In this document: positions 17,423 to 27,611 of the stretch, in pieces
How the letters are laid out: every line of letters begins with the position of its first letter
Numbering within the stretch: position 1 is the stretch's first letter
Assembly (NCBI RefSeq): GCF_015864825.1
Contig: NZ_JADYWL010000002.1
Coordinates: forward strand, 124,001-188,000
Length of the DNA: 64,000 nt
Reading direction: 5' to 3'
Origin: Psychrobacter sp. NZS113
Lineage (GTDB): Bacteria; Pseudomonadota; Gammaproteobacteria; Pseudomonadales; Moraxellaceae
Translations under genes and position numbers: made by a program
The notes under the pieces: generated by a model
The model's input: the letters and a program-made list of their open reading frames with translations, nothing else
Databases searched by the model: none
What the model was told of the DNA's origin: nothing

Positions 17423-18496
17423 ATGAAGAAAGCCTGGGTTTTGATTCTATTGCTTGTCGTAGCCGCTGCTGCCGGTTGGTATTACTGGCAACAGCAGCAA
17501 CTTGCACAAGCCCTACCGCTAGGGATAGTCAGCTCAAACGGTAGACTGGAGCTTGAGCGGTTTGATATTGCTAGCCTTTATCCAGGCAGAGTTGAGCAAA
17601 TGCTGGTGTCAGAAGGGGAAGATGTCGATGTCGATCAGCTGCTTGTTAAGCTGTCTTCCTCGCAAAGCGAAAGTCAGTTAGTGGCGGCACAGGCAACTGA
17701 GCAGCGCGCACATGAAATGGTGTCACAGGCACGGGCGGGTCGTACGCAAGGAGAGCAGGCAATGGCGCGTGCCAACGCCCAAATTGATGCGCAGATTGAA
17801 CAGCAGAAAGTAGCCAAAATGGAGTTGGATAATGCCCGCAAGATGCGCCGCGAAGATTTGGTTTCAGACTCAGAAGTAACCAAACGCCAAGCGGCATACA
17901 ATGGCGCGGTTGCGGTCGTGCAAGCGGCTAGAGCAGCGTACGCAGAAGCGCAGGCAGCCGTTCAACAAATCGATGCTCAAGTAGCGGAAGCAAATGCTGG
18001 CGTCAATCAGGCCAAAGCTCAAGAAAAATCTGCCGCATCGATGAATGACGATATGTTGATACGCAGTCCTAAAGCTGGTCGCGTGGAATACCGAATTGCC
18101 GAGGTTGGCAGTGTGATTGCAGCAGGCAGCAAAATGGTTAGTCTGCTAGATACAGAGGATGTGTCTATGAATCTTTTTTTACCTAATGGGCAGATGAGTG
18201 GCTTACAAGTCGGTAATGACGCGAGAGTCGTGCTGGATGGTCTGGATAGTGTGTGGCCAGCAGAAGTCTCGTTTATTGCATCACAAGCACAATTTACGCC
18301 CAAATCAGTGGAAACGCAGAACGAGCGCGAAAAGCTGATGTTTAAAGTGCGTATCAAGTTACCTGTGGCAATAGCCAAAGAATACAAAGGCCTACTCAAG
18401 AGCGGCATGACAGGTAATGGTTATGTGCGTGGCAATACCGACGTAGCATGGCCGAGCAATCTTGCTATAAACCTTCCCAAAAAAGGCCAATCCTAG
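17423..18496 (+). CDS. HlyD-family membrane fusion protein of an ABC exporter
   Basis: 357 residues. A single N-terminal membrane anchor (residues about 4-20) is followed by a barrel/lipoyl half (G-R-L-E-L-E-R to V-D-Q-L-L-V-K-L). Then comes a long Ala/Gln-rich coiled-coil hairpin (residues about 75-210), the second lipoyl half (D-M-L-I-R-S-P-K-A-G-R-V-E-Y) and a beta-barrel domain. It links an inner-membrane ABC transporter to an outer-membrane channel. The order adaptor, double ATPase-permease, permease is that of E. coli yhiI-rbbA-yhhJ, and here a TolC-type channel gene follows as well. Exported substrate unknown. Confidence 0.88.
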   Translation: MKKAWVLILLLVVAAAAGWYYWQQQQLAQALPLGIVSSNGRLELERFDIASLYPGRVEQMLVSEGEDVDVDQLLVKLSSSQSESQLVAAQATEQRAHEMVSQARAGRTQGEQAMARANAQIDAQIEQQKVAKMELDNARKMRREDLVSDSEVTKRQAAYNGAVAVVQAARAAYAEAQAAVQQIDAQVAEANAGVNQAKAQEKSAASMNDDMLIRSPKAGRVEYRIAEVGSVIAAGSKMVSLLDTEDVSMNLFLPNGQMSGLQVGNDARVVLDGLDSVWPAEVSFIASQAQFTPKSVETQNEREKLMFKVRIKLPVAIAKEYKGLLKSGMTGNGYVRGNTDVAWPSNLAINLPKKGQS

Positions 18497-18610
18497 TTTG
18501 TAACGTTCGAGTATGACAGCGGAAAATGAGGTCATAAATTATTCAGATGGTTTTACAACCGAAGAGTTATCTTTATGAATAAATTAACGACACAAACTGT
18601 GAGATAACGT

Positions 18611-21382
18611 ATGGATAGCCAACATACCGCCGTTGAAATTAACACTGTTTCGCATACATATGGCAAGACGGTTGCTCTTGATAATATTTCCCTAAATATT
18701 TTACAAGGGAGCACTGTTGGGCTAATTGGTCCTGATGGTGTTGGGAAGTCAACGTTGTTGTCTCTTATTGCAGGGGTCAAGGTCATTCAAAATGGCTCTG
18801 TGCAAGTATTCGGTAAGGATATGGCAGAAAAGTCTGCACGTGAGGCGTTGTCAAAACGTATCGCCTTTATGCCACAAGGCTTAGGGCATAATCTTTATCC
18901 AACCCTGTCGGTATATGAAAATGTGGAATTTCATGCGCGACTGTTTGGATTGAATGCGCATGAGCGCCATGTACGAATAGCCCGTTTACTTGAGGCAACT
19001 GGGCTAGCACCATTTCCTGATCGTGCGGCTGGCAAGCTTTCGGGCGGAATGAAGCAAAAACTGAGCTTATGCTGTGCGTTGGTGCACAATCCTGATTTAC
19101 TGATTCTTGATGAGCCAACCACAGGGGTAGACCCCTTATCACGCCGTCAGTTCTGGTCATTAGTGGCCTCGTTACAAGCTGAACGTGAAGAGATGACAGT
19201 CATCGTGTCGACAGCCTATATTGATGAAGCCAAAAATTTTGAATACCTGCTAGCGATGGATGACGGCAAGCTCTTAGCCAATCAGCGGACGCAAACCGTC
19301 ATGACAGAGCTAAATGTCACGTCACTTGAAGAGGCGTACATCAAGCTATTACCACCAGAGAAACAAACGAATGCAGGCGCATTGGTTATCACGCCATTTG
19401 TCCCTGATCCTGATGCACCGCCAGCTATTGAGGCAAAAAATCTAACCAAACGTTTTGGAGATTTTACGGCGGTTGATAATGTCAGCTTTTGTATTGAAAA
19501 AGGTGAGATCTTTGGTTTTTTAGGCTCTAATGGTTGTGGCAAATCGACCACGATGAAGATGCTGACTGGATTGATTGATAAAACAGAGGGTTCAGCCAAA
19601 CTGCTGGGTCAATCTATCGATGCAAGTGATATAGCGACAAAAATGCGCGTCGGCTATATGTCGCAGTCTTTTTCGCTCTATGAAGAGTTGAGTGTACGTC
19701 AAAATTTAGAATTGCACGCAACCCTTTATCAAATAGAAGGAGAGCGTGGACAACAAGCTGTAAAGGATGCGTTAGATAAATTTGACCTCAGTGCTGTGGC
19801 GGATACAGCGCCAGCCTCATTGTCACTAGGTATCCGCCAAAGATTACAGCTGGCAGCAGCTTGTCTGCATCATCCGGAAGTATTGATTTTGGATGAGCCA
19901 ACCTCAGGTGTCGATCCTGGTGCTCGTGATATGTTTTGGCGACAGTTATTGACGCTTTCACGGGAAGATAAAATCACGATATTTATCTCTACTCATTTTA
20001 TGAATGAGGCCAGCCGATGCGATCGTATCTCTTTTATGCATCGTGGTCGCGTGCTGGTCGTTGGTACACCGACAGAGCTGACACGTAATAAACAAGCAGA
20101 GGATCTCGAAGAAGCTTTTGTAGAGTATCTGCTTGAAGATGAAAAAAATAACACTGAACCCACCAGCCCAAACGACTCGACTGAAAACACACCAGTAGAA
20201 TCAGCGACCATAGCGTCTGAACCTGATAGTCAAACCAACGAAACCGACACGCTTAAGTATTGGTTTACCACTGTTTGGACATTTGCCACTCGCGAATTTA
20301 AAGAGCTATTACGCGATAAAATCAGGCTATTTTTTGCTATCGTTGGACCCATTATTTTGATGGTCATGACTGGTTGGAGTATCTCGTTTGATGTGCACGA
20401 TTTACCGTATACGATACTTGATCAAGATCACTCTGTACAAAGTCGACAGTTGACGGAGTACTTTTCTGGCTCAGAATATTTTACATCTACGTCACCCGTA
20501 CACTCTATAAAAGCAGCCGAATACGCGCTTAGAAGCTCTGAGACGCAATTGGTCATTGATATTCCAGTGGATTATGGACGTGATTTATTGGCCAATAGAC
20601 AACCAGAAGCGAGCTTTTACATTGATGGGACAGTGCCATTCAATGCGGCCAATATTGAGGGCTATGTAGGAGGGATTATGACGATATATATCACAGACCT
20701 TCTGCAAGATACTGGCTTGCCTATCGATTTAGACCCTGCCGCTGAAGTGGTTCCACGCTTTATGTATAACCAAGACTTTAAAAGCGTGAATGCGGTCATC
20801 CCCAGTGTACTAATGATGATACTCATGTTGATTCCAGCAATGATGACCACGCTGGGAGTGGTGCGTGAGCGCGAAATTGGCTCAATATCAAACCTCTACA
20901 CGTCACCAGCCAGTGTGCCTCAATATCTGCTCGGAAAGCAGCTGCCTTATGTCGCTCTGGGGCTGATCAATTATCTCATACTTGTGCTCATGGCCATATT
21001 TTGGTTTAAAGTGCCCATAAAAGGCTCTTTTTGGGCAATGTCTTTTGGCGCATTGCTGTTGGTCTATGTGTCAACAGGATTGGGGCTTTTAGTGTCTAGT
21101 TTGGTTCGAACACAGGTTGCAGCGCTGTTTGTTACCGCTATCGTTACTCTGATACCCACCATTAACTACTCTGGGTTATTGTACCCGCTATCTAGTATGG
21201 ACGGCTTCGCTTATGCCATTGGTGTCGGCTTTCCTGCATCTTGGTATCAGCGTATCAGTATTGGCGGCTTTACCAAAGGGCTGGGTTGGTCTAGCTTTTT
21301 GACTGAGTATATGGTCTTGACAGCTTTTGCCTTGGCATTTATCACACTTGCCTCTATTTTCCTGAAAAAGCAGGAGGTATAA
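18611..21382 (+). CDS. rbbA: Fused double ATP-binding / ABC-2 permease protein (RbbA/YhiH type)
   Basis: 923 residues, close to the length of E. coli RbbA. The first ATPase domain has Walker A G-P-D-G-V-G-K-S-T at about 40-48, signature L-S-G-G-M and Walker B L-L-I-L-D-E-P-T. The second has Walker A G-S-N-G-C-G-K-S-T near 305 and the degenerate signature L-S-L-G-I-R-Q. A charged linker (residues about 505-545) leads to an ABC-2 permease domain with a first membrane span near 570, a large periplasmic loop and five further spans. With its neighbours it should form a tripartite exporter. The E. coli protein has also been linked to ribosomes; nothing here tests that. The next gene starts at the base after the stop. 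Confidence 0.88.
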   Translation: MDSQHTAVEINTVSHTYGKTVALDNISLNILQGSTVGLIGPDGVGKSTLLSLIAGVKVIQNGSVQVFGKDMAEKSAREALSKRIAFMPQGLGHNLYPTLSVYENVEFHARLFGLNAHERHVRIARLLEATGLAPFPDRAAGKLSGGMKQKLSLCCALVHNPDLLILDEPTTGVDPLSRRQFWSLVASLQAEREEMTVIVSTAYIDEAKNFEYLLAMDDGKLLANQRTQTVMTELNVTSLEEAYIKLLPPEKQTNAGALVITPFVPDPDAPPAIEAKNLTKRFGDFTAVDNVSFCIEKGEIFGFLGSNGCGKSTTMKMLTGLIDKTEGSAKLLGQSIDASDIATKMRVGYMSQSFSLYEELSVRQNLELHATLYQIEGERGQQAVKDALDKFDLSAVADTAPASLSLGIRQRLQLAAACLHHPEVLILDEPTSGVDPGARDMFWRQLLTLSREDKITIFISTHFMNEASRCDRISFMHRGRVLVVGTPTELTRNKQAEDLEEAFVEYLLEDEKNNTEPTSPNDSTENTPVESATIASEPDSQTNETDTLKYWFTTVWTFATREFKELLRDKIRLFFAIVGPIILMVMTGWSISFDVHDLPYTILDQDHSVQSRQLTEYFSGSEYFTSTSPVHSIKAAEYALRSSETQLVIDIPVDYGRDLLANRQPEASFYIDGTVPFNAANIEGYVGGIMTIYITDLLQDTGLPIDLDPAAEVVPRFMYNQDFKSVNAVIPSVLMMILMLIPAMMTTLGVVREREIGSISNLYTSPASVPQYLLGKQLPYVALGLINYLILVLMAIFWFKVPIKGSFWAMSFGALLLVYVSTGLGLLVSSLVRTQVAALFVTAIVTLIPTINYSGLLYPLSSMDGFAYAIGVGFPASWYQRISIGGFTKGLGWSSFLTEYMVLTAFALAFITLASIFLKKQEV

Positions 21383-22501
21383 ATGCAGACTTTTAAAAAT
21401 ATCTGGACGTTGACCATCAAAGAGTTGCGCAGTCTGTTTGGAGACAAGATACTGTTTCTCATGATTGGCTTCGTGTTCTCTGTCACTATCTATACTGTGG
21501 CAGAAGGTATCAATACGGATGTACGTAATGCGCCCGTAGGTATTATAGATTTAGACCGTACGGCGCTGACCAGACAAATTCAGGATGCCCTACAACAACC
21601 TTACTTTCTGCCTCCTGTCGATGTAAAACGCGAAGATGTTGGTGAATTGATGGACAAAAGCAAGCTGATTTTTGTGTTGGAGTTTCCACCTGGGTTTGAA
21701 CGGGATGTGCTGGCTGGACGAAAACCGCAAGTTCAGCTGCTAATTGATGCGACCACCATGACTCAAGCAGGTATTGGGCAGGCTTATATTATCCAAATAT
21801 TCAATCAGGAAGTGAGTGATTTTTTAAAGCAAGAAGATATACCCTTGTTAGTCAAGCCAGTACTGAACATGGTATTTAATCCAAATGGAGACAGCTACTG
21901 GTATACACCAGTTATGGAAGTGTGCAATATGATTGCGCTCTTGGCAATAGGGCTGTCTGGTGCTGCCGTTATTCGTGAACGCGAACGTGGCACCATCGAG
22001 CATCTCTTGGTGATGCCCGTTAATACAATAGAAATCGTGATTTCAAAAATACTTGCCAATGGCTTGGTGATTCTATGTGCCTCCATGTTATCGATGATTT
22101 TTGTGGTCCAATATCTGCTTGGTATTCCCATTAACGGATCACTGCTTTTATTCGGTAGCGGTGTAATCGTGTATCTTTTCTCCATATCTTCTCTAGGCAT
22201 TATGCTGTCAACCATAGCACCGAGTATGCCGCAGTTTGCCTTATTGATGTTGCCCGTCTTAGTCGTATCGTTACTTTTATCTGGCTCTATAGCACCGCGC
22301 AGCAATATGCCTGAAGCGGCACAAATGATAAGCGAATACTGGCCCACGACCCAGTTTGTCAGTTTTACACAAAATGTTTTATTCCGTAATGCTGGCTTGG
22401 ACATTGTTTGGCCTGAGCTATTAGTCATGACAGGTATTGGCGTCGTGTTTCTTATTTTTGCTTTAGCACGATTTAAAGCGATGCTTGAACAGCTGGGATA
22501 A
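21383..22501 (+). CDS. yhhJ: ABC-2 type permease (YhhJ-like)
   Basis: 372 residues. One N-terminal span (residues about 25-42) is followed by a large periplasmic domain (about 45-170) with V-G-I-I-D-L-D-R-T, then five C-terminal spans. The cytoplasmic loop R-E-R-E-R-G-T-I-E-H-L-L-V-M-P is the coupling signature of ABC-2 exporters. It begins at the base following the stop of the fused ATPase-permease, with a ribosome-binding GGAGG inside that gene's end, so the two are translated together. It is the second membrane half of the exporter. Confidence 0.88.
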   Translation: MQTFKNIWTLTIKELRSLFGDKILFLMIGFVFSVTIYTVAEGINTDVRNAPVGIIDLDRTALTRQIQDALQQPYFLPPVDVKREDVGELMDKSKLIFVLEFPPGFERDVLAGRKPQVQLLIDATTMTQAGIGQAYIIQIFNQEVSDFLKQEDIPLLVKPVLNMVFNPNGDSYWYTPVMEVCNMIALLAIGLSGAAVIRERERGTIEHLLVMPVNTIEIVISKILANGLVILCASMLSMIFVVQYLLGIPINGSLLLFGSGVIVYLFSISSLGIMLSTIAPSMPQFALLMLPVLVVSLLLSGSIAPRSNMPEAAQMISEYWPTTQFVSFTQNVLFRNAGLDIVWPELLVMTGIGVVFLIFALARFKAMLEQLG

Positions 22502-22659
22502 TGCGCAAAACAGCATGGCTCAATTTGGCTCAATAAGAGCCAGTCATAGGTATAACGATATCTTAGGATAGGTCCTATGAAACGTCCTAGGGCGTGTTTG
22601 ATATTCGATAATGGCACTGAATTAAAAATAATGATAGAGAATACAAGGAGAAGAAGCGC

Positions 22660-24129
22660 ATGTTTCCATTATCCAAAATTGTGAGTTTGGGAGCATTGGT
22701 CTTGATCTTAAGCGCCTGCCAAAGCACACAGGTTGTTCGCCAGAGTGACATTTCTATTCCGACAACATTTGACGAAAACAAAGCGGCGAAGGGCAGTCCA
22801 GAAATTAGCCACTGGTGGCGACAATGGCAAGATCCGCTATTAAGTCGCCTGATAGAGCAAGGCTTACAAGACAGCCCCGATATTCGTATCGCTAAAAGTC
22901 GTTTTGCAGAAGCATTGGCAATCAGTCGTCTTGCCACTGCTGATCTTGGGCCACAAGCTGGCGTCAATGCTTCAGCGGGCATTATAAATGGTTCGGCTCA
23001 TCTGTCTGCAAATGACAACCTCAGTCGTCTATTGGGTGCTAGTACTGCGCTGTTGGAGACGCACCAAGACATAGACAGCAGTTATGCTAATGTGGGATTT
23101 TCTGCTGCGTGGGAGCCGGATATATTTGGCAGAAAACAAAGTGATGCTGATGCGGCCCGTTATGCGGCGTTGGGTGTACAAGAAAAAGTATATGGTGCGC
23201 AAATGCTACTGGCAGATCAAATTGCTGATCACTATTTTCAGGCTCGTGCCGCCCAGCAGCGTGAAGTCATTACCGCTCGCAATGTAGAGATATTGACGCG
23301 CTTTGAGCGATATATAAAAGGGCGTTTTCAAGCGGGTCAAGTCACCATGTATGAAGTCAATAATGTCCAAAGTAAACTCAATGCCATGCGTGCGAAAAAA
23401 AGCACAATCAATGCAGAATATGCCACACACGTACGTAGCATAGCCGTACTTATTGGGCAAGTACCGCAAGGTTTTGAGCTGCCTTCCGCGACTGTAAACA
23501 TTCTCAATCATCAACCGAGTGCGCCCAGTGGCCAAACGCCCCAAGGGTTGCTAGAACGTCGTCCAGACCTACGTGCCTATGGCGCACAAGTCAATGCCTA
23601 TTCTGCCAAACTGGCAAGTGCCAAAGCTGATCTACTGCCACGTTTTTCCATTCGTTTTTTAGGTCAAGGCGGGCGTATTGACATTGATAGTGATGTGCCA
23701 GATTTGAAAGGTTGGGGCAGTATATTGAGTGTGGGTATACAGGTTCCCATTTTTACAAACGGTCGGATTAAGGCCAATATTGACAGCGCAGACGCTCGTT
23801 TGCAAACGGCGCTGCTACAGTATGATCGAAGGCTACTGCTCGCGCTTGGTGAGGTGGATAACACCTATCAGGCGCATCAGGCACTAGAGCAGCAACAAAA
23901 ATTGCTGAACAAGTCTTATCAGCAGTCTGCCAAGCGTGCCAGCGATGCCGAAAAACTGTTTCGTTATGGTTATCAAACGTTAGATGAAGCTCTGACAGCG
24001 CAGCTGGACTCAGAACAAATACAAGAAAACTTGATTTACTCGCAACTTGCTCGAGCACAAATGCTACTGAACCTTTATAAGTCACTGGGAGGAGGGTGGG
24101 TAGAGAATGTCACTGCGGAGGTATCATAA
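22660..24129 (+). CDS. Outer-membrane efflux lipoprotein (NodT/OprM-type channel)
   Basis: 489 residues, full length for outer-membrane factors of the TolC superfamily. The N-terminal lipobox L-S-A-C gives a lipidated Cys20. Two similar halves of long helices and barrel strands follow (first half with W-W-R-Q-W-Q-D-P-L-L, second with Y-R-T-like turn regions and R-R-P-D-L-R near residue 303). It provides the outer-membrane duct for the preceding ABC exporter. The gap of about 160 bases after the permease gene is non-coding and holds an IS-end-like motif. The 3' third of this gene is duplicated about 4.7 kb downstream. Confidence 0.9.
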   Translation: MFPLSKIVSLGALVLILSACQSTQVVRQSDISIPTTFDENKAAKGSPEISHWWRQWQDPLLSRLIEQGLQDSPDIRIAKSRFAEALAISRLATADLGPQAGVNASAGIINGSAHLSANDNLSRLLGASTALLETHQDIDSSYANVGFSAAWEPDIFGRKQSDADAARYAALGVQEKVYGAQMLLADQIADHYFQARAAQQREVITARNVEILTRFERYIKGRFQAGQVTMYEVNNVQSKLNAMRAKKSTINAEYATHVRSIAVLIGQVPQGFELPSATVNILNHQPSAPSGQTPQGLLERRPDLRAYGAQVNAYSAKLASAKADLLPRFSIRFLGQGGRIDIDSDVPDLKGWGSILSVGIQVPIFTNGRIKANIDSADARLQTALLQYDRRLLLALGEVDNTYQAHQALEQQQKLLNKSYQQSAKRASDAEKLFRYGYQTLDEALTAQLDSEQIQENLIYSQLARAQMLLNLYKSLGGGWVENVTAEVS

Positions 24130-24184
24130 ATTCAGACAGCTTATGAGAGGTTATACTCACTTATTAAGGTGATAGGAGAGTAAG
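23679..24184 (+). repeat. Direct repeat, copy A (3' end of the efflux channel gene plus flank)
   Basis: The last 450 bases of the channel gene and 55 bases beyond recur at 28413-28800 in the same orientation. Identity is high to the eye (for example CTTATGAGAGGTTATACTCA in both), and the second copy lacks about 118 bases. The two copies bracket the copper cassette. Confidence 0.85.
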
Positions 24185-24294
24185 CCGCTCAATTTGAGGT
24201 TGATACAGTAATAGAGATTATGTTGTCGACGATAGTATTCGATATATAGAGCTTAAAGGCGAAAAATAGACTATGGTTAAGACCGTTTTCTACG

Positions 24295-24534
24295 GTGGTG
24301 AGGGAGGGTTGGTCACTACAAGATTTAATAGAGAAGGGAATACTGAAAAAATCTGAATCTTCGGAGATTAGTACGAGCTCTATGACGATGATACCGCATC
24401 ACTCGATTGCTATTCTCACCAGTAGTCGTGCTGATATTGAAGATCCGCGTGTACAGCAGCTTGCTGACGATATTATAAAAGCGCAAAAGCGTGAAATTGA
24501 TGAAATGAAGCAGTTAATTGATGAGTTGGAATAA
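24295..24534 (+). pseudogene. DUF305 protein fragment (copper-associated), truncated
   Basis: The C-terminal 48 residues, from [10 protein letters not shown] to the end at E-L-E, are the conserved half of a DUF305 protein: the M-I-P-H-H motif, [12 protein letters not shown] and Q-K-R-E-I-D-E-M-K. Complete relatives next to copper ATPases carry an N-terminal membrane domain of roughly 100 residues; here it is replaced by about 30 unrelated residues after GTG 24295. It is therefore a 5'-truncated remnant. Whether it is expressed is unknown. It sits just inside the left direct repeat, consistent with damage when the region was rearranged. Confidence 0.65.
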
Positions 24535-24663
24535 ACAGTCACAAATTCTGAGCACTCTGTATTAGGTAGCATTAAGTAAGTAGCCTATTGAAAGGTATAT
24601 GTTCACACGCCAGTACTATATCATTACTTATACTAAGGAAATAACAAGCAAGGAGTACTCATC

Positions 24664-24843
24664 ATGATTATTATGATGCACGGTATGATGAACGGGCCTA
24701 TGGATAGCATCATGAATGGATCGATGATGCACGAGATGAGCTGGGGGATGATGGTTCTCTGTTTAGTATTTGCCCTGCTGTTTTTGGTCATATTGATATT
24801 AATTATTATGTCGCTACTCAAACACCTGCGTAAACCAGATTGA
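24664..24843 (+). CDS. Small Met/His-rich membrane protein next to copA
   Basis: 59 residues starting at ATG 24664 with AAGGAG upstream. The N-terminal 30 residues contain about ten Met and two His (motifs M-M-H-G-M-M, M-M-H-E-M), a composition known to bind Cu(I). A single hydrophobic span follows (L-C-L-V-F-A-L-L-F-L-V-I-L-I-L-I-I-M) and then a basic tail (K-H-L-R-K-P). By the positive-inside rule the Met-rich part should face the periplasm. Its place 115 bases before copA suggests a copper-sensing or copper-delivery role, which is inferred. Confidence 0.7.
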   Translation: MIIMMHGMMNGPMDSIMNGSMMHEMSWGMMVLCLVFALLFLVILILIIMSLLKHLRKPD

Positions 24844-24958
24844 GTCTTATTCTTAGCTAAGTTATTAAGCGTATAAAGTAAGAGTAGAGACAACGGCTAT
24901 CAGCGGTTGATATGACTGAATCAGAATCTTTACTTATGCTCTTCAAGGAGTAGTTTTT

Positions 24959-27589
24959 ATGAAACATGTGGCCAAGCAAGCGCATATCAAAAGCGGTAAA
25001 TACGACAAAGTGCCAGAGGGTTACAGCGGAACCGTTTATACCTGTCCGATGCATCCAGAGGTGAGAGACGTTACAGATAGCGGCTGTCCCATATGCAAAA
25101 TGTCTCTTAAACCTGAAGACACTGTTGCCGAGATGGTAGCAATGAAAGATGACCATACAAGCTGTCATAGTCCGTCAAATACCGAGGCCCATCCTACTAA
25201 AAAAAGTAAGTACGACAAAGTACCGGAAAATTATAGCGGTACCGTTTATACCTGCCCTATGCATCCCGAAGTGAGAGATGTTAAAAAAAGCGATTGCCCA
25301 ATATGCGGTATGTTTCTCAAACCTGAGGGCGAGGTTACTGATTCAAATGATAATGAAGACAGTCATGCACACCGTCATGGAAAGGATACTGACCGTACTA
25401 AGGTAAACTCTATAAAAGGTGGCAAGTACGATAAGGTGCCAGAGGGTTACAGCGGAACCGTTTATACCTGTCCTATGCATCCCGAAGTCAGAGATATTGA
25501 GAATAGTGGTTGTCCCATATGTGGCATGGCACTTGAATCAGAGACTGTTGCTATTGGTGAAGAGGATACCTCAGAGCTCGATGACATGACTCGGCGTTTT
25601 TGGATTTGTACCGTGCTGACCGTCCCTTTGTTTTTGTATGCAATGAGCGATATGGTAGGTATAAATCTGGACAGCTTCATTCAAGGCGGTCAGGGCGATA
25701 TCGCTGGGCAGATTGCGCAGTGGATTCAGTTGGCGCTTGCGGTACCAGTGGTGTTATGGGGAGCAGCACCTTTCTTCGTGCGAGGTTGGCAATCCATAAA
25801 AAGTCGCAACCTAAATATGTTTACCCTAATTGCGATAGGTGTAGGTACAGCGTTTGGTTTCAGTCTGATAGCAACCTTTATTCCGGGCATTTTCCCAGAC
25901 AGTTTTAGGGATACATCCGGTCGAGTCGGTGTTTATTATGAAGCAGCAGCAGTTGTCACGACGTTAGTACTACTAGGTCAGGTTCTAGAGCTTAAAGCTC
26001 GAAGCCAAACTTCTGGCGCAATTCGTGCTCTTCTTGAGTTGGCACCACCAAATGCAAGGCGGGTAGATGAGCAAGGCGTTGAGACAGAAGTCTCCCTTGA
26101 CGAAGTTATCAGTGGCGACAAATTACGGGTTAAGCCAGGAGAGAAACTCCCTGTAGATGGTATTGTGCTTGAAGGCAGCAGCAGTATCGATGAGTCTATG
26201 GTAACGGGGGAACCTATTCCAGTTTCCAAAGTAAAAGGCGATACGGTTACTGGCGGCACGGTAAACGGCACTGGTACTTTACTGGTTGAAGCGGTTGACG
26301 TGGGTGATGACACGGTATTGTCCAAGATCGTCAAAATGGTTGCTGAAGCCCAGCGCAGTCGCGCACCAATACAGAAACTGGTGGATAAAGTGGCTGGATG
26401 GTTTGTGCCAATTGTCCTTATCTGCTCTATCATAACTTTTATCGTCTGGGTTATCTTCGGACCTGCGCCTGCCATGGCCTTTGCACTGGTCAACGCTATT
26501 GCAGTGTTAATCATCGCTTGCCCTTGTGCTTTAGGACTCGCCACGCCTATGTCGATTATGGTCGGTACTGGTAAGGGTGCTCAGAATGGCGTGCTTATCA
26601 AAAACGCTGAAGCGTTAGAGAGCATGGAAAAAGTCGATACCATCGTTGTCGATAAAACGGGAACATTAACCGCAGGCAAACCAGAGCTCACTGCTATCGA
26701 AGCACTTGGTGGCTTAGATGAAAATGAACTGCTTATACTTGTCGCTGCGGTAGAGACTGCCAGCGAGCATCCTTTGGCAGAAGCTATCGTTAAAGCTGCG
26801 CAAGAAAAATCTCTTGATATTGCTAAAGCAAGTGATTTCAGCTCAACCACTGGCGAAGGCGCGCAGGCACTGGTCAATGGTAAGCAAGTCGCTGTAGGCA
26901 ACTCAAAATTTATGCAACGTCTTGATAGCTTTGACAGTACGCTTTCAGAACGTGCTGATAAGCGCAGAAAAGACGGCGAAACGGTAATGTTTGTAGCAGT
27001 AAACGGCCAAGCTGCTGGTTTAATATCAGTCGCTGATCCGATCAAGCCGAGTACCAGCGAAGCGATATCTTTACTGCATCAGGCTGGACTAAAGGTGGTC
27101 ATGCTAACAGGTGACAACGAAATAACCGCTAGAGCCGTTGCCAGTCAGTTAAATATTGATGAGGTACATGCTGACGTCTCTCCAGAAGACAAAAACCGTA
27201 TTATCAAAGAGCTACAAAATAGCGGTAAGGTCGTGGCTATGGCGGGTGACGGTATTAACGATGCTCCCGCTCTTGCACAGGCTAACGTTGGCATTGCCAT
27301 GGGCACAGGGACAGATGTGGCTATGGAGAGTGCTGGCATCACGCTAGTGAAGGGTGATCTGATGGGAATTGTCAGAGCCCATAAACTGAGTCATTCTACG
27401 ATGCGAAATATCAGACAAAATCTGTTTTTTGCGTTTATCTACAATGCGTTTGGTATACCGCTTGCGGCAGGCGTTCTGTATCCATTCTTTGGGCTGTTGC
27501 TCAGTCCAATGATAGCGGCCGCTGCGATGAGTCTGTCTTCAGTATCTGTCATTGGCAATGCGCTGCGATTGGGTCGCTTGAAACTGTAG
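24959..27589 (+). CDS. copA: Copper-exporting P1B-type ATPase with three N-terminal metal-binding repeats
   Basis: 876 residues. Three copies of a short heavy-metal-binding domain ([10 protein letters not shown] followed by C-P-I-C-x-M) lie at about residues 14-53, 84-123 and 156-195, separated by His/Asp-rich linkers. The P-type ATPase core follows: actuator T-G-E-P near 420, the C-P-C metal site in the sixth span near 521-523, phosphorylation motif D-K-T-G-T-L-T near 566, and hinge G-D-G-I-N-D-A-P near 763. The C-P-C site indicates Cu(I) (or silver) export from the cytoplasm. The N-terminal domains are Cys-poor YHS-like modules rather than the usual ferredoxin-like CxxC domains. Most relatives have one such module; three is unusual. 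Confidence 0.93.
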   Translation: MKHVAKQAHIKSGKYDKVPEGYSGTVYTCPMHPEVRDVTDSGCPICKMSLKPEDTVAEMVAMKDDHTSCHSPSNTEAHPTKKSKYDKVPENYSGTVYTCPMHPEVRDVKKSDCPICGMFLKPEGEVTDSNDNEDSHAHRHGKDTDRTKVNSIKGGKYDKVPEGYSGTVYTCPMHPEVRDIENSGCPICGMALESETVAIGEEDTSELDDMTRRFWICTVLTVPLFLYAMSDMVGINLDSFIQGGQGDIAGQIAQWIQLALAVPVVLWGAAPFFVRGWQSIKSRNLNMFTLIAIGVGTAFGFSLIATFIPGIFPDSFRDTSGRVGVYYEAAAVVTTLVLLGQVLELKARSQTSGAIRALLELAPPNARRVDEQGVETEVSLDEVISGDKLRVKPGEKLPVDGIVLEGSSSIDESMVTGEPIPVSKVKGDTVTGGTVNGTGTLLVEAVDVGDDTVLSKIVKMVAEAQRSRAPIQKLVDKVAGWFVPIVLICSIITFIVWVIFGPAPAMAFALVNAIAVLIIACPCALGLATPMSIMVGTGKGAQNGVLIKNAEALESMEKVDTIVVDKTGTLTAGKPELTAIEALGGLDENELLILVAAVETASEHPLAEAIVKAAQEKSLDIAKASDFSSTTGEGAQALVNGKQVAVGNSKFMQRLDSFDSTLSERADKRRKDGETVMFVAVNGQAAGLISVADPIKPSTSEAISLLHQAGLKVVMLTGDNEITARAVASQLNIDEVHADVSPEDKNRIIKELQNSGKVVAMAGDGINDAPALAQANVGIAMGTGTDVAMESAGITLVKGDLMGIVRAHKLSHSTMRNIRQNLFFAFIYNAFGIPLAAGVLYPFFGLLLSPMIAAAAMSLSSVSVIGNALRLGRLKL

Positions 27590-27611
27590 TTTTGGTACGG
27601 TAAAGCAGTTT

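Noticed and set aside
21895-22617. A 240-codon frame opposite the YhhJ-like permease gene
   Set aside because: It lies antisense to a gene with clear family motifs and has no recognisable product; taken as a shadow frame.
25426-25560. Repeats in copA considered as a short tandem array or CRISPR-like repeat
   Set aside because: They are coding repeats of a metal-binding module with diverged linkers, not regularly spaced identical repeats.
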